Source: Erythroxylum novogranatense | Taxonomy: Eukaryota > Streptophyta > Magnoliopsida > Malpighiales > Erythroxylaceae | DNA length: 64,000 bases | Direction of reading: 5' to 3' | NCBI GenBank assembly: GCA_029891385.1 | Contig: CM057228.1 | Span: 56,025,783-56,089,782 of the forward strand | Shown here: positions 1 to 11,126 of the stretch, piece by piece | Layout of the letters: every line of letters begins with the position of its first letter | Position numbering within the stretch: the first letter of the stretch is position 1 | Translations under genes and position numbers: made by a program | The notes under the pieces: model-generated | Told to the model about the DNA's origin: nothing | Seen by the model: only the letters and a program-made list of their open reading frames with translations | The model's database searches: none

Positions 1-749
1 TGGGATGAAATGAAGGTTAGGGTTTGTGTAGGAATGAAGAAAGAAAGAAGAGATGAGTGGTTTTGTGATTCGAAGCTAGGGTTGGTTGTTTTAGCTTAAA
101 TGGGCTATGGGTAGGTTAGGTTTAAGACTTCGTTATCGATTTATCGATTCTTGAATGTTTCGACTTTTCCAATGAGTTTGAAATGTGTTTTATTGAAGGA
201 ACCAAGGAAACCTCACTCAAGAGAGAGAGGAAGAGCAATCGTGAATCCGGTTTCGGCGATAAGTGGGTAACATCTTTATAGTTATTGTGTAATGGGCAAA
301 GCCCTATGTGTGCTATCTTGTTATACTATGTGCATATTGAAAATGAAATTTTGTGTTTTGAGAGGAAAGAATGGAACTTTGATGCTTTGAAAGAGTGCGA
401 TAAGCGTAAAATGTGAATCTTGTGTTTGATATGTGAGCATATTGATTGTGTTTGGGCGAGAGAACCCTTTGTGAAGTCACGTGCACGTTGACCCCATTAG
501 CCTTCTCCGCTGCTGCTTTAGGCTTACGAGATCCGAAAAATGGACTAAATCGTGATTACTGGTAAACTTCGGTTTTAAATCGTGTTTATGGAACTCTCGA
601 GCCAATTGCTTGCATCCATCATTTATTTGTGTTCATGATGCATAATATGTGTTTTAATTGCAAGAGGATTCCATGTTATGCTTTATGTGATGAGCTGAGT
701 TAATTGCTAATGCTTTGAATTATTAATGATGTGTGTGTGTGGCTCATTA

Positions 750-780
750 CTCGATGGCTATAAACTTGTTAGCCATCGAG
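750..780 (+). promoter_or_regulatory. Perfect 10-bp hairpin in R1 LTR
   Basis: The stem arms ctcgatggct and agccatcgag pair perfectly around an 11-base loop. A second small stem (gagc...gctc), a CTCACCCC motif and a C/T-rich tract follow to about 810. The copy in the right LTR is at 8566-8596. Its function is inferred only: it lies where the other LTRs have a 3'-splice-like module. Confidence 0.6.
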
Positions 781-1553
781 CGTGTTTCGCTCACCCCATT
801 CTCCTCCTCGGTGAAAATTCAAGTTGAGAGTTGAACCTTGCAAGGCATCGACATCACTCCAAGAAATTAGGAACTTTTGTATTAAGTTAATAACTAGCCT
901 TTGGAATAGCTTTGTAAGCATATTGACCATTGAGCATCTCATCTTTTGTGTTTTGTACTTGATTTTGATGAATATGCCAATATGTAACCAAAGCTATGCA
1001 TGAATCTTTCTTATGATTGGAAAGAGAATGAGAGCTCTAGTACTCTCTTCATTATATGTTTTTGTTGATTTGTGACCTATGTGTGAAGCATGTGTACCAT
1101 TCTTTTAAGTTTGGAGATTTACATTGGGTGTCTCTTTGGGTTTTGCCTTGAAAGAGTCATTGGAAAATCTCGAGGTTAGGAGTTGTAAAAGTTTTGTAAA
1201 TTACGGGTATGTTGCATTTTCTGATATTTCTGTGTTGTTAGAGGATTGTATGGGAGCTTTATGACTCCTTGAGAGTGATAGGTGAGCTGTAGGGTTCTTC
1301 TAAGATGTTTATAAGCTATTTATGAGGGATTAAAATGGTAGGTGTGAGTGGTTAGAATTAAATGTAGGTCTTTGTCAAATGATGATTTTTAGACAGAACC
1401 TTTGTGACCATTTTGACCCTTATAGAGTTGGAATTTGGGTCAGTGATCATCATGAAAATGTAGATCTTTCTTTTCTCTATGAAATAGACACCAATTTTGT
1501 TAAATTTGGAGTTCGAATGGAAAGTTATGACCTTTGCAAGTGGAGCTGCCTTG

Positions 1554-1900
1554 TAGCAAAAACAGACGACGATCTTTAGCAAAAACGAGACGATGTAATT
1601 GTAGAAAAAACCAGGCGATGCATCAGAAAGCAAAACCAGGCGATGCTTGTAACAAAACCAGGCGATGCCTTGTAGCAAAAACCAGACGATGTAATCAGAG
1701 CAAAAACCAGACGATGCATCGTAGCAAAACCGACGACGATGCATGGCAAAAACCGGGCGATGCATTGTAGCAAAAAAAAAACCAGACGATATTCTCAGAG
1801 CAAAAATCAGGCGATGTTACTGTTTATCTCCGTCTGATTTTTGCTGAGGATGACATCATCTCCGTCTGATTTTTGCTAAGGATGACGTCATCTTCGTCTC
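1554..1900 (+). repeat. 24-25 bp array with inverted terminal units
   Basis: About 11 imperfect direct units built on agcaaaaaccagacgatgc run from 1554 to about 1817. They are followed by two to three units in the opposite sense (catctccgtctgatttttgct). The transcript could therefore fold into a long hairpin. Unit number differs from the right LTR (about 10 units, 9366-9610). Confidence 0.8.
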
Positions 1901-2500
1901 ATTTATTGTCGGTTTTTTGTCTTGACCCTCTTCCTTCTTTTGGCCATAACTTTTGCATGGACCTCCGATCGACCTCATTCTCGAAGCATTGGATTTCTAA
2001 AGATTTTCTACCTTTCTACACTGGACTTATCAGATTTTCTTTCAAATTGAAAATGGTGGTTTGAAAGCGAAGCATGGCGATCGATTGATAAGTATGACTA
2101 TGCTTCAGAATTTTAAAATATCTTGAGCTATAGAGCTCCGATCAAAGCGATTCTTGTTTTAAATTAAACTAGAGGCATAAACCTACAAGTTTTATGAAGA
2201 GACCGATCAGTGATTAAGCCTTTAAGATTTTCAAATGCTTACCCGAAGTCGGTAGTGCTCGCTTTTGATTGTTTTCTTGAGATAGTGTTTTAACCATAAC
2301 ATCTTCTTTCCTAACTCGAATTGAAGCGATTCCATTGCGTTGGAATCGTGAGATCCGAGGGATCATTTTATCAAGAGCTAACCCCAAATTTTATAAAGTG
2401 AAATTTTTCCATATTTGTGATTAGCATATGTGTTGGTTGTGGGTCTTCTACATTTGGATGGGTCCGAATGTTGGGCTTGGAGGCGGGGTCCAACATTGTT

Positions 2501-2512
2501 TGGTATCGAGCT
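2501..2512 (+). other. R1 primer binding site
   Basis: tggtatcgagct lies five bases after the LTR end. It is a slightly degraded match to the plant initiator-Met PBS TGGTATCAGAGC. Confidence 0.75.
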
Positions 2513-2680
2513 TAGGCTTACTCCTAGGCTTAAAATGTATAGTAGGGAACATTGTATGTGATTAAGTGTTTATTTTATGAATTGATTGTTTGCATTCGTG
2601 ACATGCATATCATGCATACATATAGAACTAAGCTTAAAAGCAATTGTAGCTAATCACTAGTATTTTCATTGAAGAGTGCG

Positions 2681-3955
2681 ATGCCACCTCATTGAAGGAC
2701 ACGAGGAGTTTTGCAAGGTTCAATTGCACCTGACTCTCCGCCGAGAGAGGAGAGCACGGATGAGTCTGTAGCCCAGGAGTGGCGAGGCCCCTCAGGGGCG
2801 GGGTAGTGAGCCTCTTCGTTCACGAGACTCGTGATCACCTAGTGCTGTCTCGAGCAAGTGCCTCGTTAGACCCAGCTGTTCGAGGCATTTACCCAAGCTT
2901 TTGTTTAGGCTATGGGGCAAATGCCACGAGCTTCTAGTTGACCCACAAGAGGGGAAGACAGTTTGATAAGCTAAGGAATGCAGGCGGTGGACTTCCACGG
3001 GACCCTGGATCCAGGAAGTGAGACTGGTTGAGGAAGACCGAGAGAGTCTTTGGATCGGATGGAGTCGAGGATGATGAGAGGGTAGTCTATCTTGCGATGC
3101 TTGGTGATGCTTTACCTTGGTGGGAGGCTGTGCGTGGAGTCGATTGAGACCATGGGATTGACATGGGAGACTTCTGTTGTCTTGAGAAAGAAGTATCTGT
3201 CTGAAGTGTACATTCAATGAAGGCGAGGGAGTTCTAAGCCTTACCAGAGGAGATGACGGTCGATGAATCTGACGTCGGTTCACTGATTAGCTAGATATCT
3301 TTGCAGAGATGAAATTTGAGTGAGGCTGCTAAGTGCCGTTGATTTGAGTCGGGTTTGCACTGGCTATCGAGAGAAGGTGATAATCTGAACTTACGTGACT
3401 TACAGTGATTAGTTGAAGCGGCGAGGGTCGAGAACCTCGAGAACATCAAGAGTGCAATTAACAGGAAGAGGAAGGAAGAGAGCGATTCGGGAGGGAGGTG
3501 GTACTTCATGCGAGAGAAGTGCTAGAGCCTTTCTGTATAGTCGAGGAGAGGAGTACGGTGGGGCCGGCCTAGACCGATGAGGACTTCTTCCGTTCCCACC
3601 AAGTCTCAGCGGTGGCGGCGGTAGAAGAGGAGATGGGAGAGACCACCCTTCCTAAGTGTGAGCCTTGTGGATATCTCCATAGAGGAGAATGTCATGATTG
3701 ACAGGGCATGCTTCAATTGTGGCGGAAGGGCATATCGCTAAGTTTTGTCCCAAGCCGGACGGAGAGAGAGGATCTCGATCTGACCCTCTAGAAGGGACAG
3801 AGGCAATGGCTCGAGCGGTGATGAAGTGGGTAGCTCTGGAGGTCCTAAGAGAGCTTATCCTCCAGACAGATCAGAGGGCAAGTTCCGGCCAGTGTTTGCC
3901 ATGACTTGAGAGGAGGCGAGACCGCGCGAAGTTGTAGCGGGTATGGTTAAAGCTG
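2681..3955 (+). pseudogene. R1 gag pseudogene
   Basis: Gag would form the virus-like particle that packages element RNA. The reading begins at an ATG (MPPH, then a stop, then RTRG) and matches the N-terminus of the R2 gag at 10580 on the other strand, so the start is homologous. Several frames must be crossed through the body. A C-terminal region with two CCHC zinc knuckles is recognisable: a partial first knuckle at 3654-3700, and the second near 3710-3760 reading into HIAKFCPKPDGE. Stops are frequent. About 420 codons would be normal for this clade. Confidence in identity is high; a functional protein is excluded. Confidence 0.8.
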
Positions 3956-5275
3956 TTTGATGATTATGTGCTTGCTATGATTGACTCGAGTTCTACCCAT
4001 TCCTTTGTGTCTTGGTGGGACTATTTCTAGGAGGAGTTTGAGCCCATTGGATACTCCGTGATGGTGAGTACTCAATCGGCCAATATATTATTATCGATCA
4101 AGTATATAGAGATTGTGAGATAGAGATTAGTGGAGGAAAATTGGTGGTGGATCGATGCCTTTGAAGATGGGAGGATTGGATGTGATCCTAGGTATGGACA
4201 CATTAGAGAGGTATCATGTTACTTTAGATTGTAAATGAAGGCGGTGGAGTTTGAGCTAGAGGATAGCAGGAAAGTGATACTCATGGGAGATAGAAAAGTC
4301 AGTCCACCTCGGGTTATTTCAGTATGATGGCGAGAGAATGATGAGCGAGGGTGTGAGGCCTTTTGGCTTATGTGCTAGATATGGAGGCAGATAGAGGGAG
4401 GTTGGAAGACATTCCAAGAGTGGTGGAATTCCTAGATGTCTTTCCCGAGGAATTGCAGGACTACCTCCTCTAGGGAAATTGAGTTTCCATTGAGCTTCAT
4501 TCGAAGCATCACGATCTCAATTTCGCCTTATCGGATGGCTCGTGAATTGAAGGAGCTTAAGGAGCGATTGGAGGATCTTTTAGAGAAGGGTTATGTTAGA
4601 CCGAGTTCTTCGCCTTGGGAGCTCCGGTTCTTTTGTGAAGAAGAAAGATGGGTCGTTGCGGATGTGTGTAGATTATAGGAAGTTGAATCATGCCTTTGTT
4701 AAAACAGATATCCGCTCCAGCGATAGATGATTTGTTTGATCGGTTGCAAGGGAAGAGAGTCTTTCAAGATAGACTTGAGGTGGGTTATCATCGATTGAGG
4801 ATTAAGGAGACCGATGTGTCAAAAGCGCTTTTAGGGACGAGTATGGCCACTTTGAGTTTTGGTTATGCCTTTCGGGTTAACGAATGCTCCTGCGGTCTTT
4901 ATGGATTTGATGAATAGAGTCTTGAGGTCCTTCTTAGATCAATTTATCATCGTCTTCATTGATGATATATTGGTCTATTCTAAAGTGATGAGGAGCATGA
5001 GGATCATTTGATGGTTGCCTTGGAGACATTGAGGAAGAATGAGTGTATGCCAAATTCGATAAATGCGAATTTTGGCTAAGGAAGTGGTATTTTGGGGCAT
5101 GTGATCTCGAGCAAGGAGTGCATGTGGATCCGCAAAGATAGAAAGCGTGGTTAAATGGGAAGCGCCAAAGAATGTAGTGAAGTGAGAAGTTTCTTGGGAT
5201 TATTTGGATATTACGGGAGGTTTGTGGAGGGCTTTTCCTTGATAATGCTCCACTTTCCAAGTTGACAAGGAAGAA
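3956..5275 (+). pseudogene. R1 protease and reverse transcriptase remnants
   Basis: The aspartic protease site is visible near 3973-4010 as MIDSSSTHSF. The family normally has D-S/T-G, so the glycine is replaced by serine and the enzyme would be inactive. RT follows from about 4400: the PYRMA...ELKELKE thumb/finger segment, a KKDGSLRMCVDYRKLN stretch (about 4640-4690) split between frames, and the catalytic box as FIDD at about 4958-4970. A KFDKCEFWL segment and a LGLFGYYGRFVEGF segment close the RT. At least eight stops or frameshifts are seen. Sequence style fits Tekay. Confidence 0.85.
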
Positions 5276-5740
5276 TCAAAATTGAATGGACCGAGGAGTG
5301 CAGGGTAGTTTCGAGGAGTTGAAGAAGCGCTTACCACCGCACCGATTCTCGACATTGCCTTACGGTAATGATGGGTACATTGTACTGATGATGCCTCAGG
5401 AAGGGTTTAGGGTGTGTATTGATGCAAGGAGAGAAAGTGATTGCTTATGCCTCAGGCGATTGAAGCCTTATGAGATGAACTATCCGATCCATGACTTGGA
5501 GTTGGCTGCTATAATCTTTGCATTGAAGATTTGGAGACATTATCGTATGGAGTTATCACTAGGATATTCTGAGATCATAAGAGCCTTAAATACTTGTTGA
5601 CCCAAAAAGAGCTGAATTTGAGGCGAGGCGATGGTTAGAGTTGCTAAAAGATTATGACTTGGTGATAGACTACCATCCGGGAAAGCTAATGTTGAGTGAT
5701 GCATTGAGTAGAAAGTCCACCATGGCACATGTGGAGCAGT
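5276..5740 (+). pseudogene. R1 RNase H remnant
   Basis: RNase H would degrade template RNA during reverse transcription. Recognisable pieces are [18 protein letters not shown] near 5455-5515, IWRHYRM near 5530, and KDYDLVIDYHPGKLMLSDALSRKS (5650-5722), the usual RNase H-integrase linker ending in the DALSRK word. Frames change around 5600, and the first catalytic aspartate region is degraded. Confidence 0.8.
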
Positions 5741-6029
5741 GTACCTTCCTTTCTTTGAAGGATTTAGCTAGACTTGATGTGATGTTGAGGCAAGATGGGC
5801 TGAGTGTATTTTGGCAAGTTTAGAGGTGAGGCCGGTCTTTGAAGGAGAAGATCAAGGAATTTCGGGATCGGGATGAGTACTTGAGTAAGCTTAGGGAAGA
5901 GATAAAGAATGGAAAGCCGTCTAATGTAGAGGTAAAGGAAGATGGATTGATGGTTGTGGGTAGTAGATTGTGTGTTAAGGCAAGTTAGAGTTGTGGATGA
6001 AATTCTTGATGAGGCGATAATGCTCCTTA

Positions 6030-7250
6030 TGCAATGCATCCAGGAGTTCTAAGATGTATCGAATTTGAAAGAGCATTTCGGTGGAAAGGAATGAGGAAAG
6101 ATGTAGCAGAGTATGCTAAAAGATGTTTGGTGTGCCGTGAGTTAAAGTCGAACACCAAGCACCTTCGAGCAAGCTTAATCCTTGCCTATTCCGGAGTGGA
6201 AATGGGAAAAGATAACTATGGATTTTCCGATGGGATTGCGAGATCTAGCAGGAAGCATGACGCTATATGGGTGATTGTGGATAGGTTGACTAAGTCACCA
6301 CTTCTTGCAGATTCACGATGATTCTTTGAATATTTTGGCTAAGAAGTATGTGGATGAGGTGATCGACTTTATGGGATTCCGAGTTCGATAGTGTCGATAG
6401 GGATCCTAGGTTTACCTCCAGATTTTGGGAGAGTTTGCAGGAGGCTTTGGGGACTCGATTGCATTTTAGTCTGACTTTCCATCCGCAGACCGATGGACGG
6501 TCGGAGAGGACCATTCGGACTTTGGAGGCAATCTTGAGGGCTTGTGCTTTGGATTTCAAAGGTTAGTGGGATGATCACCTACCTTTGATTGAATTCGCCA
6601 CAACAATTCCTATCACTGGAATTCAGATGGCGCCTTATGAAGCCTTGTATGGTAGGAGATGTAAAACTCCTATATGTTGGGATGAGGAAGGTGAAAGAAA
6701 GTTTGTGGGGCTGAGTTAGTGCAGTCACGATTGATAAGATAAAGCTAGTGAAACAGAGGCTTAAGGCACTCAAGATCGGATGAAGAGCTATTCGGATGCC
6801 CATAGGAAAGAGATGGAATTTGAAGTGGGTGAGAAGGTGTTTCTTAGAGCTTCTCCATGAAAAGGCGTTTTGAGGTTTGGTAAGAAAGGTAAGCTTAGCC
6901 CGAGGTATATAGGCCCATCTGAGATCATTGAGAGGATTTGGCCTTTGGCTTATAAAGCTAGATTTGCCATCGGAGTTGTCTAAGATTCATAATGTATTCC
7001 ATGTGTCGATCTTTGAGGAGATATAGGTCGGATCCTTCATATAGTTCAACCTTGAAGTTCGATTGAGAGAGGATTTGAGTTATGAGGAGCAACCAATGGA
7101 GATCTTAGATTCAAAGGAAAAGTGCTAAGGAATAAGATTGTGAAGTGGTTAAGGTCTTGTGGAGGAACCATTAACCGAGGAGGCTACTTGGGAACCCTTG
7201 GAAGCCATGAGGAGAAGTATCCGCACCTCTTCATGGACTCAGTAAGAATT
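6030..7250 (+). pseudogene. R1 integrase and chromodomain-like remnant
   Basis: The integrase zinc region is seen as HPGVL...RFRWKGM-like text ending CLVCRELK at 6034-6150. The catalytic core follows (DAIWVIVDRLTKS at 6260-6298; [16 protein letters not shown] text near 6385-6415; [20 protein letters not shown] at 6481-6540), then APYEALYGRRCKTPICWDE at 6630-6685. The distal part (about 7070-7200) contains SYEEQPMEILDSKEK and EEATWEPLEAMR, the chromodomain-like end typical of Tekay. Several stops and frameshifts break it. Confidence 0.85.
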
Positions 7251-7267
7251 TGAGGACTAAATTCTAT

Positions 7268-7280
7268 TAGGAGGGAGAAT
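7268..7280 (+). other. R1 polypurine tract
   Basis: taggagggagaat directly precedes the right LTR (tgttgggcc at 7281), as expected for plus-strand priming. Confidence 0.8.
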
Positions 7281-7779
7281 TGTTGGGCCAGAAAATTTTT
7301 TTTATATTTGAATTAATTAATTATTTATTTATGGATTTATTAGTTAATTATTTTATTTTGTCTTAATTGATTTAATTATGTGTTTATGTAAATATTTTTA
7401 TGTTGGGCTTGGAAATTAGAAGTTAGAAATTAAATGAAAGCTTGGGCTTAATATTGGAAAGTATGGGCTTAGGTAAATGGATTAAGTAGAAGGAGGATTA
7501 ATAATAAGTGGGTTTGGTGGAAGTAGGCCTTGGGAGGTGGAGGCCCAAAAGCCTTTATGTAGGGGAAAGCCAAACTATGTAGTTTTGGTGTAGGATGAAT
7601 TAAAGGAATTAAAGAAGAGTTAAAGGAAGAGGAGGAGAAGAGAGAGTGTCGTAGAATCCAAAGGAGAGGAGAAGAGAAGGAAAACGTGAGCTAGCCAAGG
7701 AAGAAAGGAAGATAGAAAATGGTGGGGGCTTGTGGAGAAGAATAAAGAAGGAGAAAAGAAGAGAAATCAAGAGCTTAAG

Positions 7780-8626
7780 GTAAGTATCTATCTTCCTTTG
7801 AGTTAGATTCAAGAAATGGGATGAAATGAAGGTTAGGGTTTGTGTAGGAATGAAGAAAGAAAGAAGAGATGAGTGGTTTTGTGATTCGAAGCTAGGGTTG
7901 GTTGTTTTAGCTTAAATGGGCTATGGGTAGGTTAGGTTTAAGACTTCGTTATCGATTTATCGATTCTTGAATGTTTCGACTTTTCCAATGAGTTTGAAAT
8001 GTGTTTTATTGAAGGAACTAAGGAAACCTCACTCGAGAGAGAGGAAGAGCAATCGTGAATCCGGATTTCGGCGATAAGTGGGTAACATCTTTATAGTTAT
8101 TGTGTAATGGGCAAAGCCTATGTGTGCTATCTTGTTATACTATGTGCATATTGAAAATGAAATTTTGTGTTTTGAGAGGAAAGAATGGAACTTTGATGCT
8201 TTGAAAGAGTGCGATAAGCGTAAAATGTGAATCTTGTGTTTTGATATGTGAGCATATTGATTGTGTTTGGCGAGAGAGAACCCCTTTGTGAAGTCACGTG
8301 CACGTTGACCCCATTAGCCTTCTCCGGCTGCTGCTTTAGGCTTACGAGATCCAAAAAATGGACTCGTCGTGATTACGGTAAACTTCGGTTTTCGTCGTAT
8401 TTATGGAACTCTCGAGCCAATTGCTTGCATCCCATCATTTATTTGTGTTCATGATGCATAATATGTGTTTTAATTGCAAGAGGATTCCATGTTATGCTTT
8501 ATGTGATGAGTTGAGTTAATTGCTAATGCTTTGAATTATTAATGATGTGTGTGTGTGGCTCATTACTCGATGGCTATAAACTTGTTAGCCATCGAGCCGT
8601 GTTTCGCCACCCCATTCTCCTCCTCG
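7780..8626 (+). other. Candidate LTR intron, R1 (degraded acceptor)
   Basis: The donor word AAG|GTAAGTAT at 7777 is a near-perfect plant 5' splice site. The acceptor side has hairpin, CACCCC and a C/T-rich tract but ends ctcg|gtg instead of CAG|GTG. Inferred by analogy with the other LTRs. Confidence 0.35.
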
Positions 8627-9365
8627 GTGAAAATTCAAGTTGAGAGTTGAACCTTGCAAGGCATCGACATCACTCCAAGAACTTAGGAACTTTTGTATTA
8701 AGTTAATAACTAGCCTTTGGAATAGCTTTGTAAGCATATTGACCATTGAGCATCTCATCTTTTGTGTTTTGTACTTGATTTTGATGAATATGCCAATATG
8801 TAACCAAAGCTATGCATGAATCTTTCTTATGATTGGAAAAGAGAATGAGAGCTCTAGTACTCTCTTCATTATATGTTTTGTTGATTTGTGACCTATGTGT
8901 GAAGCATGTGTACCATTCTTTTAAGTTTGGAGATTTACATTGGGTGTCTCTTTGGGTTTTGCCTTGAAAGAGCTTCATTGGAAAATCTCCAAGGTTAGGA
9001 GTTGTAAAAGTTTTGTAAATTCGGTATGTTGCATTTTCTGATATTTCTGTGTTGTTAGAGGATTGTATGGGAGCTTTATGACTCCTTGAGAGTGATAAAG
9101 CGAGCTGTAGGGTTCTTCTAAGATGTTTATAAGCTATTTATGAGGGATTAAAATGGTAGGTGTGAGTGGTTAGAATTAAATGTAGGTCTTTGTCAAATGA
9201 CAGATTTTAGACAGAACCTTTGTGACCATTTTGACCCTTATAGAGTTGGAATTTGGGTCAGTGATCATCATGAAAATGTAGATCTTTCTTTTCTCTATGA
9301 AATAGACACCAATTTTGTTAAATTTGGAGTTGAATGGAAAGTTATGACCTTTGCAAGTGGAGCCG

Positions 9366-9700
9366 ACCAGTAGCAAAAACCAGACGATGTAATCAGTAGC
9401 AAAAACAGACGATGCATCATGGCAAAAACCAGACGATGCAATCAGTAGCAAAAACCAGACGATGCATCAGTAGCAAAAACCAGGCGATGCATTATAGCAA
9501 AAACCAGACGATGCATCAGTAGCAAAACCAGACGATGCATCGTAGCAAAACCGACGATGCAATCAGCAAAAAAAACCAGACGATATTCAGAGCAAAAATC
9601 GAGGCGATGTTACTGTTCATCTCCGTCTGATTTTTGCTGAGGATGACATCATCTCCGTCTGATTTTTGCTAAGGATGACGTCATCTTCGTCTCATTTTAT
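9366..9700 (+). repeat. 24-25 bp array, right-LTR copy
   Basis: About ten direct units of agcaaaaaccagacgatgca type, followed by inverted units (catctccgtctgatttttgct) from 9620. Homologous to 1554-1900 but with different unit count and order. Confidence 0.8.
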
Positions 9701-10295
9701 CGCCTGCTTTTATCTTACGACCCTCTTCCTTCTTTTGGCCATAACTTTTTGCATGAGACCTCCGATCGACCTCATTCTCGAAGCATTGAATTTCTAAAAG
9801 ATTTTCTACCTTTCTACACTGGACTTATTAGATTTTCTTTCAAATTGAAAATGGTGGTTTGAAACGAAGCATTGCGATCGATTGATAAGTATGACTATGC
9901 TTTGAAATTTTAAAACATCTTGAGCTATAGAGCTCCGATCAAAGCGATTCTTGTTTTAAATTAAACTAGAGGCATAAACCTACAAGTTTTATGAAGAGAC
10001 CGATCAGTGATTAAGCCTTTAAGATTTTCAAATGCTTACCCGAAGTCGGTAGTGCTCAGTTTTGATTGTTTTCTTCGAGATAGTGTTTTAACCATAACAT
10101 CTTCTTTCCTAACCCGAATTGAGCGATTCTAGTTGCGTTGGAATCGTGAGATCCGAGGGATCATTTTTATCAAGACCTAACCCTGAATTTTTATAAAGTG
10201 AAATTTTTCCATATTTGTGATTAACATATGTGTTCGGTTGTGGGTCTTCTACGCTGGATGGGTCTGAATGTTGGGCTTCGGAGACGGGGTCCAAC

Positions 10296-10580
10296 ATTTC
10301 CCCTCTTAACTGGGGCTAGAGCAGAAGGCTGTGGCATCTGGCCCATAGCCTGAACAAACGCCTGAGTAAAGGCCTGAAACATCCTCGGATCAAACTGGGG
10401 CACTTGCCCTGGCGGAATCGGTGATTCTTGAGTCGGCGAACGCATGGGCTCACTCTCTAGCCCCACAGAAGCCTCAACATGCATTGGGGCTACAGACTCA
10501 TCGGTCCTCTCCTCCCTAGCCGAAGAGTCAGGTGTAGCAGACCCTTGCATAGCTCCTCGTGTCCTTCTACGAGGTGGCAT
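10296..10580 (-). pseudogene. R2 gag N-terminus, truncated by R1
   Basis: Open for about 95 codons from ATG at 10580 (MPPRRRTRGAMQGSATPD...) to the R1 junction, where the frame runs into R1 LTR sequence. The MPPRRRTRG start is the usual basic N-terminus of Tekay gag. The following stretch is Ser/Glu/Pro-rich with a PQFDPRMFQAFTQAFVQAM helix. This copy has no stops before the break, so R2 was probably young when R1 arrived. The corresponding R1 region (2681 on) is far more decayed, but part of that decay may be base-calling noise. Confidence 0.85.
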
Positions 10581-10728
10581 CGTACTCCTTCAAATGGAAA
10601 CACTAAGAATTAGCTATATGACAATCTACATGTATGCATGATATGCATGTCACGTAACAATGCAACAAGTAATCATATATCACACAATCCTATTATGCAT
10701 TCTAAGCCGAGGACACCTAAACCTAGGC

Positions 10729-10740
10729 GCTCTGATACCA
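10729..10740 (-). other. R2 primer binding site
   Basis: The reverse complement reads TGGTATCAGAGC, an exact initiator-Met PBS, four bases inside the LTR end. Confidence 0.9.
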
Positions 10741-11126
10741 AACATGTTGGGCCCGGGCCCCGGATGCCCGAATCCCGAGGGCGGCCCCTCGGGTCGCGCC
10801 CGCGCCGAGCGCCCCAAACCGCGGACCCGATCCCAACATTTAGGCACAATCGATCAATTAATACATACATACATTGCCAGAACATACACAACCATATATT
10901 AAAGACCCTATAACCGTAGGGATTTCATACTATTGCAAATTAAGAAAAGTCAACAAGTATCCTCAATTATAACAAAATACAAAATGAAATCTAAATCCAA
11001 AAATACATGAGTATGCTCAATGTTAACATGCTCGGAGGGCCAACAAAATACTAACTTAATACAAAGCTCCTAATTTGTCTGAAGTTTCCGATGCCGCGCA
11101 AAGTCAATGATCGTCCTGATCTGCAC

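Larger units (their letters stand above)
1..2495 (+). repeat. R1 5' LTR (left-truncated by window)
   Basis: Near-identical over its length to 7817-10295. It ends in ggggtccaaca, five bases before the PBS. It contains the hairpin/pyrimidine module (750-811), a 24-25 bp array (1554-1817) with inverted units (1826-1900), and the shared 'ataacttttgca...ccgatcgacctcattc' block near 1945-1980. Differences from the right LTR are mostly small indels at CG or CNG positions. Confidence 0.9.
1..10295 (+). mobile_element. R1: Tekay-type Ty3/gypsy retrotransposon
   Basis: Two long direct repeats (1-2495 and 7281-10295) enclose a degraded gag-pol. Position 1 aligns with 7817, so about 536 bases of the left LTR lie outside the window. 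Landmarks are a PBS right after the left LTR, a purine tract before the right LTR, LTR ends TGTTGG...CCAACA, and pol order PR-RT-RH-IN with a C-terminal chromodomain-like remnant, which is the Tekay/Del chromovirus arrangement. Many stops and frameshifts make it non-autonomous. The right end abuts the minus-strand gag of R2 at 10296, so R1 probably jumped into R2. Its TSD cannot be tested because the left end is missing. Confidence 0.9.
7281..10295 (+). repeat. R1 3' LTR
   Basis: Complete LTR of 3015 bp, TGTTGGGCC to GGTCCAACA. Order inside: a weak TATA-like word near 7551, a strong 5' splice word (aag|gtaagtat, 7777-7787), the hairpin module 8566-8626, a ~180 bp unit ending in gttatgacc (9270-9350), the direct/inverted array 9366-9700, and the 'cataactttttgca...ccgatcgacctcattc' block (9739-9778). 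Confidence 0.92.

Noticed and set aside
1554..1900. Short spaced repeats as a CRISPR array
   Set aside because: Units are contiguous and degenerate, include inverted copies, have no unique spacers or cas genes, and lie in a plant LTR.
2792..3509. Minus-strand frames of 163 and 72 codons
   Set aside because: Antisense of R1 gag; composition and position follow the gag remnant.
10638..10913. Overlapping open frames next to the R2 LTR start
   Set aside because: They cross PBS and LTR sequence and depend on a locally GC-rich segment.
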